A model generated the notes under the pieces. That model saw nothing but the letters and a program-made list of their open reading frames with translations. It had not been told where the DNA came from and made no database searches. Positions 37,201-45,692 of a stretch of 64,000 nt of DNA are shown piece after piece. The stretch comes from Catalinimonas alkaloidigena (GTDB taxonomy: Bacteria; Bacteroidota; Bacteroidia; Cytophagales; Cyclobacteriaceae). Position numbers and translations under genes: made by a program. The stretch covers positions 6,267,001 through 6,331,000 of the forward strand of contig NZ_JAQFIL010000001.1 of NCBI RefSeq assembly GCF_029504655.1, given 5' to 3'. How positions within the stretch are numbered: the stretch's first letter is position 1; each line of letters starts with the position of its first letter.

Positions 37201-37614
37201 TACGAGCTGGCTCTTTCTGACCAGGCTATTGCCCTGACCGTAGAAGATGTGGAGATCACTTCTGAGGATATTCCAGGCTGGTCGGTGGCCAGAGAAGGAA
37301 ATATTACTGTAGCTTTAGACATTACGGTTACTGACGAGTTAAAGAAAGAAGGCCTGGCCCGTGATCTGGTTAATCGTATCCAGAATTTACGTAAAGATAT
37401 GGGGCTGGAAGTCCAGGATAAGATCAAGATTAGTATTGAAAACGGTGACGGTAGCTTAATGAGTGAAGCTATCCAACTGCATAAAGATTATATCTGTACT
37501 GAAACTCAGGCCCTGAGCCTGAACATTGTTGATCAGGGGGATACTGCTCAGTTAGCTGATGCTAGTTTGCTAGACTTGGATGATCAGCAAGTACGTATAA
37601 AAATAGAAGCATAA
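34258..37614 (+). CDS. ileS: isoleucyl-tRNA synthetase
   Basis: An 1118-residue class I synthetase. The HIGH-type motif reads GIHH at 60-63 within [20 protein letters not shown], the editing domain carries [12 protein letters not shown], and the KMSKS motif is [11 protein letters not shown] near residue 660. [20 protein letters not shown] is also diagnostic. Length and motif wording fit the long, eukaryote-like IleS2 group that is common in Bacteroidota; members of that group tend to be naturally less sensitive to mupirocin, but that is not testable here. It starts at GTG 34258. The next gene, lspA, begins 43 bp downstream, so the two may share a transcript. Confidence 0.97.
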   Translation: [1118 protein letters not shown]

Positions 37615-37657
37615 CACCGGAAAGGCCCTACTGCCTTTCCATAAAACCACGCAAACA

Positions 37658-38296
37658 GTGAAGTATTATAAGTATTATCTGTTGAGTTTAGGTATCATTT
37701 TGCTTGATCAGGCGGTCAAGCTGCTGGTACATTTCAATATGGACATGGGGGTTGTAGGGCAGATTCCGGTCTTTGGAGATTGGTTCAAACTTCATTATAC
37801 CCTAAATCCCGGTATGGCCTTCGGTATGCAGATTGGCTCTGAATATGGCAAGCTGATCCTTACCCTCTTCCGCCTGCTCGCAATGATAGGTATCGGTTAT
37901 TATCTGTTTATGCTAGCCAAGAAAGGTGTACATCAGGGACTATTGTGGTCAGTTGCTTTGATCCTGGGAGGAGCCATAGGTAATGTCGTCGATAGTGCCT
38001 TTTACGGTGTATTGTTAGATAATGCCCCTTATGATGCCTCTACACCCTGGTTTCATGGCCAGGTCATTGATATGTTTTATGTAGATATCTGGGAAGGCCG
38101 CGTGGCTGAGTGGGTCCCGGTATGGGGGGGTGAGTATATGGCGCTCTGGCCTATCTTCAACATTGCTGATGCCTCTATTTTTGTAGGCGTAGCCGTTATC
38201 TTGGTAATGCAAAATAAATTCTTTGGCGAGGAGCACGACTCTGAAGAGGTAGGAGAAGTGCAGACTTCTTCTCAACAGCATTACGAAAATCAGTAA
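37658..38296 (+). CDS. lspA: lipoprotein signal peptidase
   Basis: A 212-residue signal peptidase II with four membrane helices. The substrate-site motif TLNPGMAFG lies at 48-56, and the catalytic aspartates are D112 in GNVVDSAFYG and D171 in IFNIADASIF. It is longer than the usual 160-170 residues because of an insert between the two aspartates (about 118-160: PYDASTPWFHGQ through VWGGEYMALWP) and an acidic tail; such inserts are seen in other Bacteroidota LspA. It cleaves prolipoproteins before the lipidated Cys, and the window has many such substrates. The start is GTG 37658. A small hairpin (37619-37640, GGAAAGGC/GCCTTTCC) sits in the gap after ileS without a T tract. Confidence 0.95.
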   Translation: MKYYKYYLLSLGIILLDQAVKLLVHFNMDMGVVGQIPVFGDWFKLHYTLNPGMAFGMQIGSEYGKLILTLFRLLAMIGIGYYLFMLAKKGVHQGLLWSVALILGGAIGNVVDSAFYGVLLDNAPYDASTPWFHGQVIDMFYVDIWEGRVAEWVPVWGGEYMALWPIFNIADASIFVGVAVILVMQNKFFGEEHDSEEVGEVQTSSQQHYENQ

Positions 38297-38310
38297 AATA
38301 TCATCTGAAA

Positions 38311-38338
38311 GTAAGAACGTGATTAATTACGTTCTTAC
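38311..38338. terminator. bidirectional hairpin between convergent genes
   Basis: GTAAGAACGT (38311-38320) and ACGTTCTTAC (38329-38338) form a perfect 10-bp stem with an 8-base loop, between the ends of lspA and the leftward lipoprotein gene. T tracts are weak on both sides, so termination is likely but not certain. Confidence 0.6.
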
Positions 38339-38354
38339 AATAACATGCAACAGT

Positions 38355-38753
38355 CTATCTGCCTCCGGTAGAAGCTCGGTAGGCAGTCATGGGAAAAGTA
38401 TCATAACTACCTGCAGCTACCTCCCCGGTAAAGGTATCTTCTTCAAAAGCACCTTCCAGCGATAAACTGTTTCCGTCCATCATAAAGGTGGAAGTGAGCT
38501 GTCCTTCATTAATCTGAACATTATTTAAAGTGAGATTACCCTGACTGGAACGAATTTCACCGGCATAGCCATCACCATCCTGTTCTATAATCATCTGCCC
38601 CTCTACATTTCCATAAGGGGTATTTTTTACCACATAATCCCAGGTACCTACCGGGCTGTTTGCTGCCTGCCGGGATGAGGCACAGGCCGATACAAGAGCG
38701 ATTGCGAATACTAATAATACAGCTTGTTGCATTCTGTGAGTTGTTGTTTTCAT
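38355..38753 (-). CDS. small lipoprotein of unknown function
   Basis: A 132-residue protein with a lipoprotein signal; the lipobox LVSAC ends at Cys24 and is followed by ASSRQAANSP. The mature part is a short beta-rich domain: GTWDYVVKNTPYGNVEGQM, GYAGEIRSSQGNLTLNNVQI, GQLTSTFMMDGNSLSLEG and DTFTGEVAAGSYDTFPMTA. This repeated strand pattern with Gly turns suggests a small lipocalin-like barrel, but no specific family is recognised. It is a monocistronic gene between two hairpins. Confidence 0.75.
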   Translation of the reverse strand: MKTTTHRMQQAVLLVFAIALVSACASSRQAANSPVGTWDYVVKNTPYGNVEGQMIIEQDGDGYAGEIRSSQGNLTLNNVQINEGQLTSTFMMDGNSLSLEGAFEEDTFTGEVAAGSYDTFPMTAYRASTGGR

Positions 38754-38803
38754 AAAGAGAATAGTTTAGGTTTCTTACTAAATCTAGCATTTTTCCTGAA
38801 AGC

Positions 38804-38832
38804 AAAAAAGGACTTCCTGCGTAGAAGTCCTT
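38804..38832 (-). terminator. terminator of the small Cys-rich ORF
   Basis: AAGGACTTC (38808-38816) and GAAGTCCTT (38824-38832) form a 9-bp stem; on the minus strand TTTTTTGCT follows. It lies 27 bp beyond the stop of the ORF at 38859-38993. Confidence 0.85.
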
Positions 38833-38858
38833 ACCCTTTAGCTGTTTCTTTCTATATT

Positions 38859-38993
38859 CTAGCTTTCTATTTTTCTGTCGTCTCCACGGGGGCAGTCGTC
38901 GGTTTTGGGTTCGTGGCAAGGCTCTACCGCATTGGCATCACAAATTGGGCAATGGGCTACGTCTTTATTGTTTAATTTCTCAATCGTCTTCAT
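38859..38993 (-). CDS. 44-residue cysteine-rich protein
   Basis: A short ORF: MKTIEKLNNKDVAHCPICDA, followed by a stretch with CHEP and CPRGDDRKIES. It has four cysteines, the first pair as CPIC and the others in PCHE and DDCPRG, which may hold a metal or disulfides. It has no signal peptide or membrane helix, so it would be cytoplasmic. Support comes from a clean ATG start at 38993 and a strong rho-independent terminator right after it, with no other gene for that terminator to serve. No family is recognised. It could be a small zinc-binding accessory protein. Confidence 0.55.
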   Translation of the reverse strand: MKTIEKLNNKDVAHCPICDANAVEPCHEPKTDDCPRGDDRKIES

Positions 38994-39108
38994 AGCTTTC
39001 TTATTTTTAGTTTAAAAAAATACAATTCATTTTAAGAACTGCCCGTAACGCATTTCGTTGAGAAAAAAGCTTATTTAACATAAGTCTAATTAAGTCCTAA
39101 ATACCATT

Positions 39109-39894
39109 TCATTTGAGCACCTGTCCTGCCGGACAGATATAAGTTCCTCTTCCCCCTACTACCATTCTTTCGATGTGACCATCGTATAAATTGCTTTTGG
39201 CACCTTCATTCCGATGTGTAATTAAAAAATGCGCGGGGAAATCATCGTAGCGAGCTTCATTATCAATAGCAGTCTTGATGATGTACTGCATCTTGTCAAA
39301 TAAGAGGCTGACTTGTGCTTCACCAAGCTGAGAAGCAACGGTTTCAGGATGGATGCCTGCCTGATATAGCATATCGTCAACGATCCAGTTTCCCAGGCCC
39401 GCTACGGTCCGCTGGTTCATTAATATGGGTTTGATCAAACCTTTTTTACCACTTATTTTCTTTACAAAATCCTCCCGGCTGATTTTCAGTGCGTCCTGGC
39501 CCAGCTTTTTTTTCTTACCAAAAGCTTGGGGTTCATCCGTTATGCCTACTCTGCCCAGAATGCGAGGACATACAAAAGCCAGATGAAAGCCATCATCCAG
39601 GAAAAAAAGCACCTTGGTGAAGCGAGGCGTATCTTCTTTATCCTTAAAGTATATGAGTCGACCGGTCATGCCAAAGTGCATACTAAGGTATTGGTTATTA
39701 CTAAGCCTGATAAAGAGGTACTTTCCGATACGATCAGTACTTTCAAAAGTATTTCCTTTTAATGATGCTCGTAACTTATCAACAGCCAACAGAATTACTC
39801 TCTCATCCTCTACTTCCACATCTGTCACTTTTTTGTGCAGAGCGGTGTGATGAAAGTATTTCTGATACATAGCTACTTCTGGTAATTCAGGCAT
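39109..39894 (-). CDS. Fpg/Nei-family DNA glycosylase
   Basis: A 261-residue base-excision glycosylase/AP lyase. The start is at 39894, not the ATG two codons upstream, because the mature N-terminus must be Pro-Glu (PELPEVAMYQK), the catalytic proline and glutamate. DRIGKYLFIRLSNN holds the conserved beta-lyase-region Lys, and LIKPILMNQRTVAGLGNWIVDD is the helix-two-turns-helix. The C-terminal hairpin keeps GGRGTYICPAGQ, but the first two zinc cysteines are replaced (KSNLYDGHIERMVVGGRG) and the last is missing, so a normal four-Cys zinc finger cannot form. It may be a zincless-finger variant. Whether it prefers oxidised purines or pyrimidines cannot be told. Confidence 0.85.
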   Translation of the reverse strand: MPELPEVAMYQKYFHHTALHKKVTDVEVEDERVILLAVDKLRASLKGNTFESTDRIGKYLFIRLSNNQYLSMHFGMTGRLIYFKDKEDTPRFTKVLFFLDDGFHLAFVCPRILGRVGITDEPQAFGKKKKLGQDALKISREDFVKKISGKKGLIKPILMNQRTVAGLGNWIVDDMLYQAGIHPETVASQLGEAQVSLLFDKMQYIIKTAIDNEARYDDFPAHFLITHRNEGAKSNLYDGHIERMVVGGRGTYICPAGQVLK

Positions 39895-39913
39895 AATCAA
39901 ATATTTATGGATT

Positions 39914-39940
39914 AAAAAAGGGCTGCATCACTACAACCCT
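39914..39940 (-). terminator. terminator of the M1 aminopeptidase gene
   Basis: AGGGCTG (39919-39925) pairs with CAACCCT (39934-39940) with one G-U pair; the minus strand continues with a run of six T. It lies 30 bp after the aminopeptidase stop. Confidence 0.75.
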
Positions 39941-39969
39941 CTGTTAATATTTTGTGTGACTAAAATGTT

Positions 39970-41850
39970 TTATTCAGCAACTTCATTAAAACGGGTATTT
40001 TTGGTATCAGGATAACTATTGTTAGATCGGTCTATATCGGCCATCTTATAGGATGGGTCTATCTGTATCTGACTGATTTCGCCAAGAGGGCGAGAGATCT
40101 CTAACAGATAGGTAGGAAAAACCCAGGGCCAGTCTTGCATCTCAGTGCGCTCATAGCTGGAGTCGTTTTCTTTTTCTCCGCGCATGATACGGAGAGGGAT
40201 GTAGAATAACTCCTGTTCACCACCTTCATAGGTTACCAGTACATCCAGTGGCATAGGCATTTTATCTACTCTTTCTAAAGTGACATGGGTGGTTGCTCCT
40301 CGGTCTTCCACCGACTTTACGCCATAGTTAATGGTGTGCGTGGTATTAACAAAATATTCAAAGTACCAATCCAGCTCTATATCAGACTCTTTCTCCATAA
40401 TTCTCTTTAGGTTAGTAGGGTTAGGATGTTTGAATTTCCACTCCTCAAAGTAACGCTTCATCCCCTTTGCAAAGGCATTATCACCAATAATATAGCTCAA
40501 CTGTGCCAGAAATACCGCTCCTTTGGAGTATGCCGCTCTTCCGTAGGCAAAATTGGTGCTGTAATGATCAGAGTGAGTGGTCATGGGTTCCTCTCTACCA
40601 GATTCTGCCAGGTTAAAATAACCCGCGTATGAGTTGGCATGTACCTGAGGATCATCCGCATTTCCTCCAAAGATATGCGCCATGGTACGGCTGGAAGCAT
40701 AAGAGGTAAAGCCTTCATCCATCCAGGAATATAAGCTTTCATTGGTACCCAATACGCCCTGATACCAGCTATGAATCAGTTCATGAACCGTTACCCCTAC
40801 CAAACTGCGTAATGAGCGATGGCCGGTAATCAGGGTAGCCATAGGGTATTCCATACCGCCATCTCCGCCTTGTACTACAGAATACTTATCGTAAGGGTAT
40901 TTACCAAAATGCTCATTCATATACTGAAAAGCCTTCACGGTATATTCAGGCAGGTCGTTCCAGTTTTGGGTAAGCGAGTCTTGCTGATAAAAGAAGTGCA
41001 AAGTAGGTCCATTAGGCACTTGCGCAATGGTATGCATATAGTCCGGGTCAGCTGCCCACATAAAATCATGTACATGGTCAGCAGTAAAGTGATAAGTGAT
41101 TTTGTCACCGTTGGGCCGTTTTAAGCGCTTTCCTTCCTCAAGATAGCCGTGTCCTACCTCCTGGGGGTTTTGTAAATAACCAGTAGCCGCCATCACATAA
41201 GACGAGTCTATGGAGATTTTTACATCATAGCTTCCCCATACACCGTGAAACTCTCTTCCAATATAAGGATTGGCATGCCAGCCCTCGTAATCGTACTCCG
41301 CCATTTTGGGATACCACTGTGACATAGAATAATCAATGCCTTCCTCATTATCTCTTCCTGTACGACGAATCTGAAGCGGCACCTGTCCTTCGAAGGTCAT
41401 ATCAAAAGTGGCTTCACTGTTAGGCATGATGGGCTCATTGAGCGTAACTTCCAGAATTGTACCAACCATCTGATAATCTACTGCCTCACCATTCTGCTCA
41501 AGTGACTCTATACGCTGAAAACCTATCTCATCATCTCCCAGATAAAATATACGATCTCCTACCCGACGGTCGGGATCTTCAATGGTGCGAGAACGTACGT
41601 CCATCATACTTCCGGGTTGGAAAGCATTAAAGTACAGGTGATAAAAAACCTGATGAAGTGTGTCCGGAGAGTTATTATAGTACACCAGATTTTGTGTACC
41701 TGCAAACTGATGCGTATCTACATCCATATCTACTTCCATGGTGTATTCTACGCCTTGTTGCCAGTAGCCACTCTGGGCCTGTACAAACATATTATTTCCC
41801 GACAATAAAAAGCTTATGATTCCGAATAAGATTGTGTGTGTATGTCTCAT
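39970..41850 (-). CDS. secreted M1-family aminopeptidase
   Basis: A 626-residue exported metallopeptidase. A signal peptide covers about residues 1-26 (cleavage near FVQAQ). The gluzincin zinc site is HELIH at 356-360 in VTVHELIHSWYQGVLG, with the third ligand Glu379 in YSWMDEGF. The GxMEN-like exopeptidase motif reads GGMEYPMATL at 331-340. The N-terminal beta domain (about 35-230) is of the M1 type, and the C-terminal part is short, as in the single-helical-domain group found in Bacteroidota. It removes N-terminal residues from peptides in the periplasm or outside. It is monocistronic. Confidence 0.92.
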   Translation of the reverse strand: MRHTHTILFGIISFLLSGNNMFVQAQSGYWQQGVEYTMEVDMDVDTHQFAGTQNLVYYNNSPDTLHQVFYHLYFNAFQPGSMMDVRSRTIEDPDRRVGDRIFYLGDDEIGFQRIESLEQNGEAVDYQMVGTILEVTLNEPIMPNSEATFDMTFEGQVPLQIRRTGRDNEEGIDYSMSQWYPKMAEYDYEGWHANPYIGREFHGVWGSYDVKISIDSSYVMAATGYLQNPQEVGHGYLEEGKRLKRPNGDKITYHFTADHVHDFMWAADPDYMHTIAQVPNGPTLHFFYQQDSLTQNWNDLPEYTVKAFQYMNEHFGKYPYDKYSVVQGGDGGMEYPMATLITGHRSLRSLVGVTVHELIHSWYQGVLGTNESLYSWMDEGFTSYASSRTMAHIFGGNADDPQVHANSYAGYFNLAESGREEPMTTHSDHYSTNFAYGRAAYSKGAVFLAQLSYIIGDNAFAKGMKRYFEEWKFKHPNPTNLKRIMEKESDIELDWYFEYFVNTTHTINYGVKSVEDRGATTHVTLERVDKMPMPLDVLVTYEGGEQELFYIPLRIMRGEKENDSSYERTEMQDWPWVFPTYLLEISRPLGEISQIQIDPSYKMADIDRSNNSYPDTKNTRFNEVAE

Positions 41851-41964
41851 AAAAACTTAACTCATAATTTCTTAAAAAGAGTTCACTCTCCTGAAAAACG
41901 TTAAAAATGCCAAATATAAGCACTTATTCCGAGGAAAAGCTTATCTCTAATTCAGAAAGAATGG

Positions 41965-42573
41965 TTAATAAGAGAATAGATCGCTGCTTTCGCTTTCCTG
42001 TCGGAGGAAAGAGAGCACATACTCACCAGAGGTAAGATCTCCGTCCAATGCGAAAGCTAAGGTCAGTTTATTACCCTTTTCAGATAATATCATGTTAAAG
42101 TCTACACTATCAGTCTGACGTACCGCCCGGAAGACTCTGCCTTCCACCAGGTTTTCTGTTTGCTGTAATTGCAACACCAAAGAAGCCGGTATTACTGCGG
42201 AAGAAGGCTTAGCGTAAATAATCACTTTATCACTGCTCAGTGGTCTGATGTTAATTTTGAGGTTACTCAGATGAGGTAATGCTTTACAGTTTTTAGTCAT
42301 CCGCTCAGGTTCAGCATACCAGTTATCATGTAACTTTGACAAGAGAGCGGGACCCGACTCGTAAGGTGATTTAGGAAAGCTTGTCAACAGCCCTAAGGAA
42401 AATATAGCCACAAGAAAAACTACCAGACGCACACCATTACTTGTTCTCTTCTTTAGCTGCGCTAACTTTCTGCGACAACTGAAATGTGAGTGGTTTCCGG
42501 GATATGCTCCTGCTTTAATAAGCAGATGAATGATGTATTTCTTCAGAGACTGTATGGGACTGTTCATAAGCAC
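41965..42573 (-). CDS. membrane-anchored protein of unknown function
   Basis: A 202-residue protein with a basic N-terminus (RRKLAQLKKRTSNGVR at about 34-49) and one transmembrane helix (VVFLVAIFSLGLLTSF, about 51-66). The rest faces outward and is a beta-rich domain (LKINIRPLSSDKVIIYAKPS, PASLVLQLQQTENLVEGRVF, KLTLAFALDGDLTSGEYVLS). The outer part could have a C2-like or Ig-like fold, but no family is recognised. A later start (Met3, or beyond) is possible. It stands alone with gaps of about 115 and 130 bp. Confidence 0.6.
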   Translation of the reverse strand: MLMNSPIQSLKKYIIHLLIKAGAYPGNHSHFSCRRKLAQLKKRTSNGVRLVVFLVAIFSLGLLTSFPKSPYESGPALLSKLHDNWYAEPERMTKNCKALPHLSNLKINIRPLSSDKVIIYAKPSSAVIPASLVLQLQQTENLVEGRVFRAVRQTDSVDFNMILSEKGNKLTLAFALDGDLTSGEYVLSFLRQESESSDLFSY

Positions 42574-42702
42574 AACCCAAACTTATCATGCTTTTGCTCC
42601 TTTCACAATGCTTATTTTCCTATATTTTTATAGGTATAAAAACCCTACTTAGTCATTGGGATATTCCGCTTTATACAATAAGGGAAAATAAATATTGATT
42701 TA

Positions 42703-43677
42703 TTACTTTTTTCGCTCAATGGTGTATTCTACCAAGCGGGTTAATGACTGCTTATAATCGGAATCTGGAAAGGCACTAAGAATCTCCTGCGCCTCCCGGT
42801 GGTAGGCATGCATGGCCTCAGTAGCGTACTCTATTCCTCCTGATGCCTTCACAAAGTTTATCACCTCATGCACTTTACGAGCTTTTTCGCTCTGGTTTTT
42901 TATGATATAGACAATTCTTTTTTTCTCCAGCCAGGAAGCATGCTGAAGCGCATAGATCAGCGGCAATGTCATCTTTTTTTCTTTGATGTCTATGCCTACC
43001 GGTTTACCGATTTCCGCACTTCCGTAGTCAAAAAGGTCGTCTTTGATCTGAAACGCAATACCTACTTTTTCACCAAATTGCTGCATTTTACTGATAACTT
43101 CAGGGGCAGACCCTGTAGAGCTCGCCCCGACTCCGCAGCATGAGCTAATCAGTGAAGCAGTTTTCTGACGGATTATCTCGTAGTATACATCTTCAGTAAT
43201 GTCAAGATTACGGGCTTTTTCTATTTGTAATAACTCCCCTTCACTCATCTCCTTCACTGCATTGGATACAATTTCCAGCAGGTGAAAATCCTTATGTTCT
43301 ACAGAAAGTAACAACCCTCTTGACAGGAGATAATCTCCTACTAATACAGCTATCTTATTCTTCCACAATGCATTAATAGAGAAAAAGCCCCGACGATAGT
43401 TAGAGTCATCTACTACATCATCGTGTACCAGGGTAGCGGTATGCAGGAGCTCAATCAGAGCAGCTCCTCTATGGGTAGCTTCACTAATCTGCCCGGTAAG
43501 CCCGGCGGAGAGAAAGACAAACATAGGACGCAGTTGCTTTCCTTTACGCCTGACGATAAAGCTCATGATCTTATCAAGCAGTAAAACTTTGCTCTTCATA
43601 AAATCACGAAACTTATTTTCAAATATGCCCATCTCACTCTCAATGGGCGAGCGAATTTCCTGGATAATGCTACTCAT
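42703..43677 (-). CDS. polyprenyl diphosphate synthase
   Basis: A 324-residue trans-isoprenyl diphosphate synthase. The start is taken at the ATG ending at 43677 (MSSIIQEIRSPIESEM); 12 upstream codons are open but not family-like. The first aspartate-rich motif reads LVHDDVVDD near residue 86 and the second IKDDLFDYG near 230. KGKQLRPMFVFLSAGL is the substrate-binding segment. It lengthens farnesyl or geranyl diphosphate into the long chain used for menaquinone (octaprenyl-synthase type, IspB-like). It is monocistronic. The chain length cannot be fixed from the residues before the first motif without modelling. Confidence 0.92.
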   Translation of the reverse strand: MSSIIQEIRSPIESEMGIFENKFRDFMKSKVLLLDKIMSFIVRRKGKQLRPMFVFLSAGLTGQISEATHRGAALIELLHTATLVHDDVVDDSNYRRGFFSINALWKNKIAVLVGDYLLSRGLLLSVEHKDFHLLEIVSNAVKEMSEGELLQIEKARNLDITEDVYYEIIRQKTASLISSCCGVGASSTGSAPEVISKMQQFGEKVGIAFQIKDDLFDYGSAEIGKPVGIDIKEKKMTLPLIYALQHASWLEKKRIVYIIKNQSEKARKVHEVINFVKASGGIEYATEAMHAYHREAQEILSAFPDSDYKQSLTRLVEYTIERKK

Positions 43678-44210
43678 AGGTAAGGGCACAATATTACCAC
43701 CTAATCGTACCAATGCAAAGGACTGAAGAGGATTTGCTTGTTTTTTGTGAGATGATGACTGTAAACATACAGGCTGAAGGTGTTAAAGTTCGCTTACTGA
43801 GGTATTATTTTAATACTAAGTTTTAACTTATATGTTTGACTTTCGTCAGAATAAACTATTGTATTGAAGCTTACTTAATATTTCATTTAAGGTTTGTCTT
43901 CGGATAACTCTCATGGTACCAATTTCGTTGGTCTACTTCAGGCACATCAGCAAAATACAGACTGAAAATTTAGCCTGCGCTAGCCTACATTTTATCGCCA
44001 ATGAATACCCGTAACAAAAATACGGCTCATTTTCAGCAATAAATGAAGGTGTTTGGTACTTAATATTCGAGATAAAGTTTTAATAAATTCCCTTTAATCA
44101 ATTTTTAATGCAGATATTTATAAATTCCAATATTAGTACTCATGTTTTATTATTTATCTTCTGAAAATACACTAAAGCTAAAAAATAATATTTAGACTCT
44201 CTGATGAACT
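43678..44210. other. divergent gap without a gene
   Basis: About 530 bp between the polyprenyl synthase and the histidine kinase. No coding region is supported. Two short palindromes lie side by side: GTATTA-TTT-TAATAC (43802-43816) and TAAGTT-TT-AACTTA (43817-43830), about 125 bp before the synthase start. In this AT-rich stretch they may be chance. No TTG/TAnnTTTG promoter pair is evident. Confidence 0.4.
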
Positions 44211-45692
44211 ATGGCCGAACAGCAAAAAGAAGCTTTAGGTAGAATATTAGACCACTCTATTAACGAGTTTTACATTCTCGATATCAATACCTTTCAATTC
44301 CAATATGTCAATAAGGCTGCCATTACCCGCTTGGGGTATACTCGGGAGGAGTTATTGAGGTTTACCCCTATTGATATCACTCCAAAATTTTCTAAGAAAT
44401 CTTTTCCTCTGCTTATTGCTCCGCTTATAGCGCAGGAGGTTCAGGAAATCAATCTGCGCGCCACTCACTTTAGAAAAGATTGTACTACCTATCCCGTAAA
44501 AATACAGCTACATCTCTCAGACTATATGAGCAAACAGGTAATTGTAGCTAATGTAACGGATATTACTGAAGAGCAAAACTCTGCTACAGAAATCATTGAG
44601 AGTAAGCGTTTTATAGAAAGTATAGCCGACACCTCTCCGGAACTTTTGTACGTTTTTGACTTTGCCAAAGGTGACTATATCTATTTTAGTAATCACATCA
44701 AAGACATGCTCGGCTATGAGGTAGATGATGTACTGAACGGAAAAGAGAAACTTTTTACAAAACTACATCCTGAGGATTTTCAAAAAGTCGCCTACAATTT
44801 TCAGGAAAAAATCAGACAAGTCGGTGATGATGAAGTTGTAGAAACTGAGTACAGGGTGCAGCACCGTGATGGCCACTGGGTATGGTTATCCAGCCGTGAT
44901 AAGCCTTTCAAAAGAGACGAAAATGGCCATGTAACGCAGACCGTAGGAACTGCCCAGGATATTACCCACAGGATACAGTACGAGCAGCGGCTCAAAAGAC
45001 AAAATGAAGAGCTAAAAAAAACCAATGCAGAGTTGGATCGCTTTGTATACAGTTCCTCTCATGATCTGAGAGCTCCGCTTGCCTCTGTACTGGGGCTTAT
45101 CAACATTGCTTTGCTTGAGAACACGCCTGAAGAAAAAGATGTATACATCAAGCTGATGGAAACCAGCATTAACCGTCTTGACCGCTTTATTCAAGACATC
45201 ATCAACTACTCGCGTAACTCCAGAATGGAGGTAGCCCGGGAGGCCATCGATTTTGAGAAGTTAGTAGATGATACCATCAGTAACCTTAACTATATGGAGG
45301 GGCTGGATGTCATAAATTTCACTACCTCATATGATGTTTCGGTCCCTTTCGTCTCAGATGAGCGACGCCTTTCTGTCATCCTCAGTAACCTGATAGGGAA
45401 TGCTATTCGCTACAGAAGCTCCAGTGTAGACCAACCCTATATCCATATAAAAGTGAGTACTTCTCCTGAATTCGCTACCATAGTAGTTGAAGATAATGGT
45501 ATTGGCATCGCTCCTGAGCACCAGACCAAGATTTTTGATATGTTCTTTAAGGCCAGTAATGAAAGGCATGGTTCCGGCATAGGCCTTTATATCGTAAAAG
45601 AAACAATCAGCGTGCTGAAAGGGAGCATTGCTGTAGAGTCCAAGACCAGGGTAGGGACTATCTTTACATTGCGTATTCCTAATCTTGCTTAA
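44211..45692 (+). CDS. PAS-domain sensor histidine kinase
   Basis: A 493-residue cytoplasmic kinase without membrane helices. A first PAS domain covers about 8-120 (FYILDINTFQFQYVNKAAI), and a second, PAS_3 type with PAC, covers about 133-255 (YIYFSNHIKDMLGYEVDDVL, DGHWVWLSSRDKPF). A coiled linker (YEQRLKRQNEELKKTNAELD) leads to the HisKA dimerisation domain with phospho-acceptor His284 in SSSHDLRAPLASVLG. The HATPase domain (about 385-490) has NLIGNAIRYRSS, DNGIGIA and GSGIGLYIVKE. It likely senses a soluble signal. No response regulator is adjacent, so the partner is encoded elsewhere. Confidence 0.93.
   Translation: MAEQQKEALGRILDHSINEFYILDINTFQFQYVNKAAITRLGYTREELLRFTPIDITPKFSKKSFPLLIAPLIAQEVQEINLRATHFRKDCTTYPVKIQLHLSDYMSKQVIVANVTDITEEQNSATEIIESKRFIESIADTSPELLYVFDFAKGDYIYFSNHIKDMLGYEVDDVLNGKEKLFTKLHPEDFQKVAYNFQEKIRQVGDDEVVETEYRVQHRDGHWVWLSSRDKPFKRDENGHVTQTVGTAQDITHRIQYEQRLKRQNEELKKTNAELDRFVYSSSHDLRAPLASVLGLINIALLENTPEEKDVYIKLMETSINRLDRFIQDIINYSRNSRMEVAREAIDFEKLVDDTISNLNYMEGLDVINFTTSYDVSVPFVSDERRLSVILSNLIGNAIRYRSSSVDQPYIHIKVSTSPEFATIVVEDNGIGIAPEHQTKIFDMFFKASNERHGSGIGLYIVKETISVLKGSIAVESKTRVGTIFTLRIPNLA

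Noticed and set aside
37619..37640. hairpin GGAAAGGC/GCCTTTCC between ileS and lspA as a terminator
   Set aside because: No T tract follows on the plus strand, and lspA probably shares the ileS transcript; it may be only a processing or attenuating structure.
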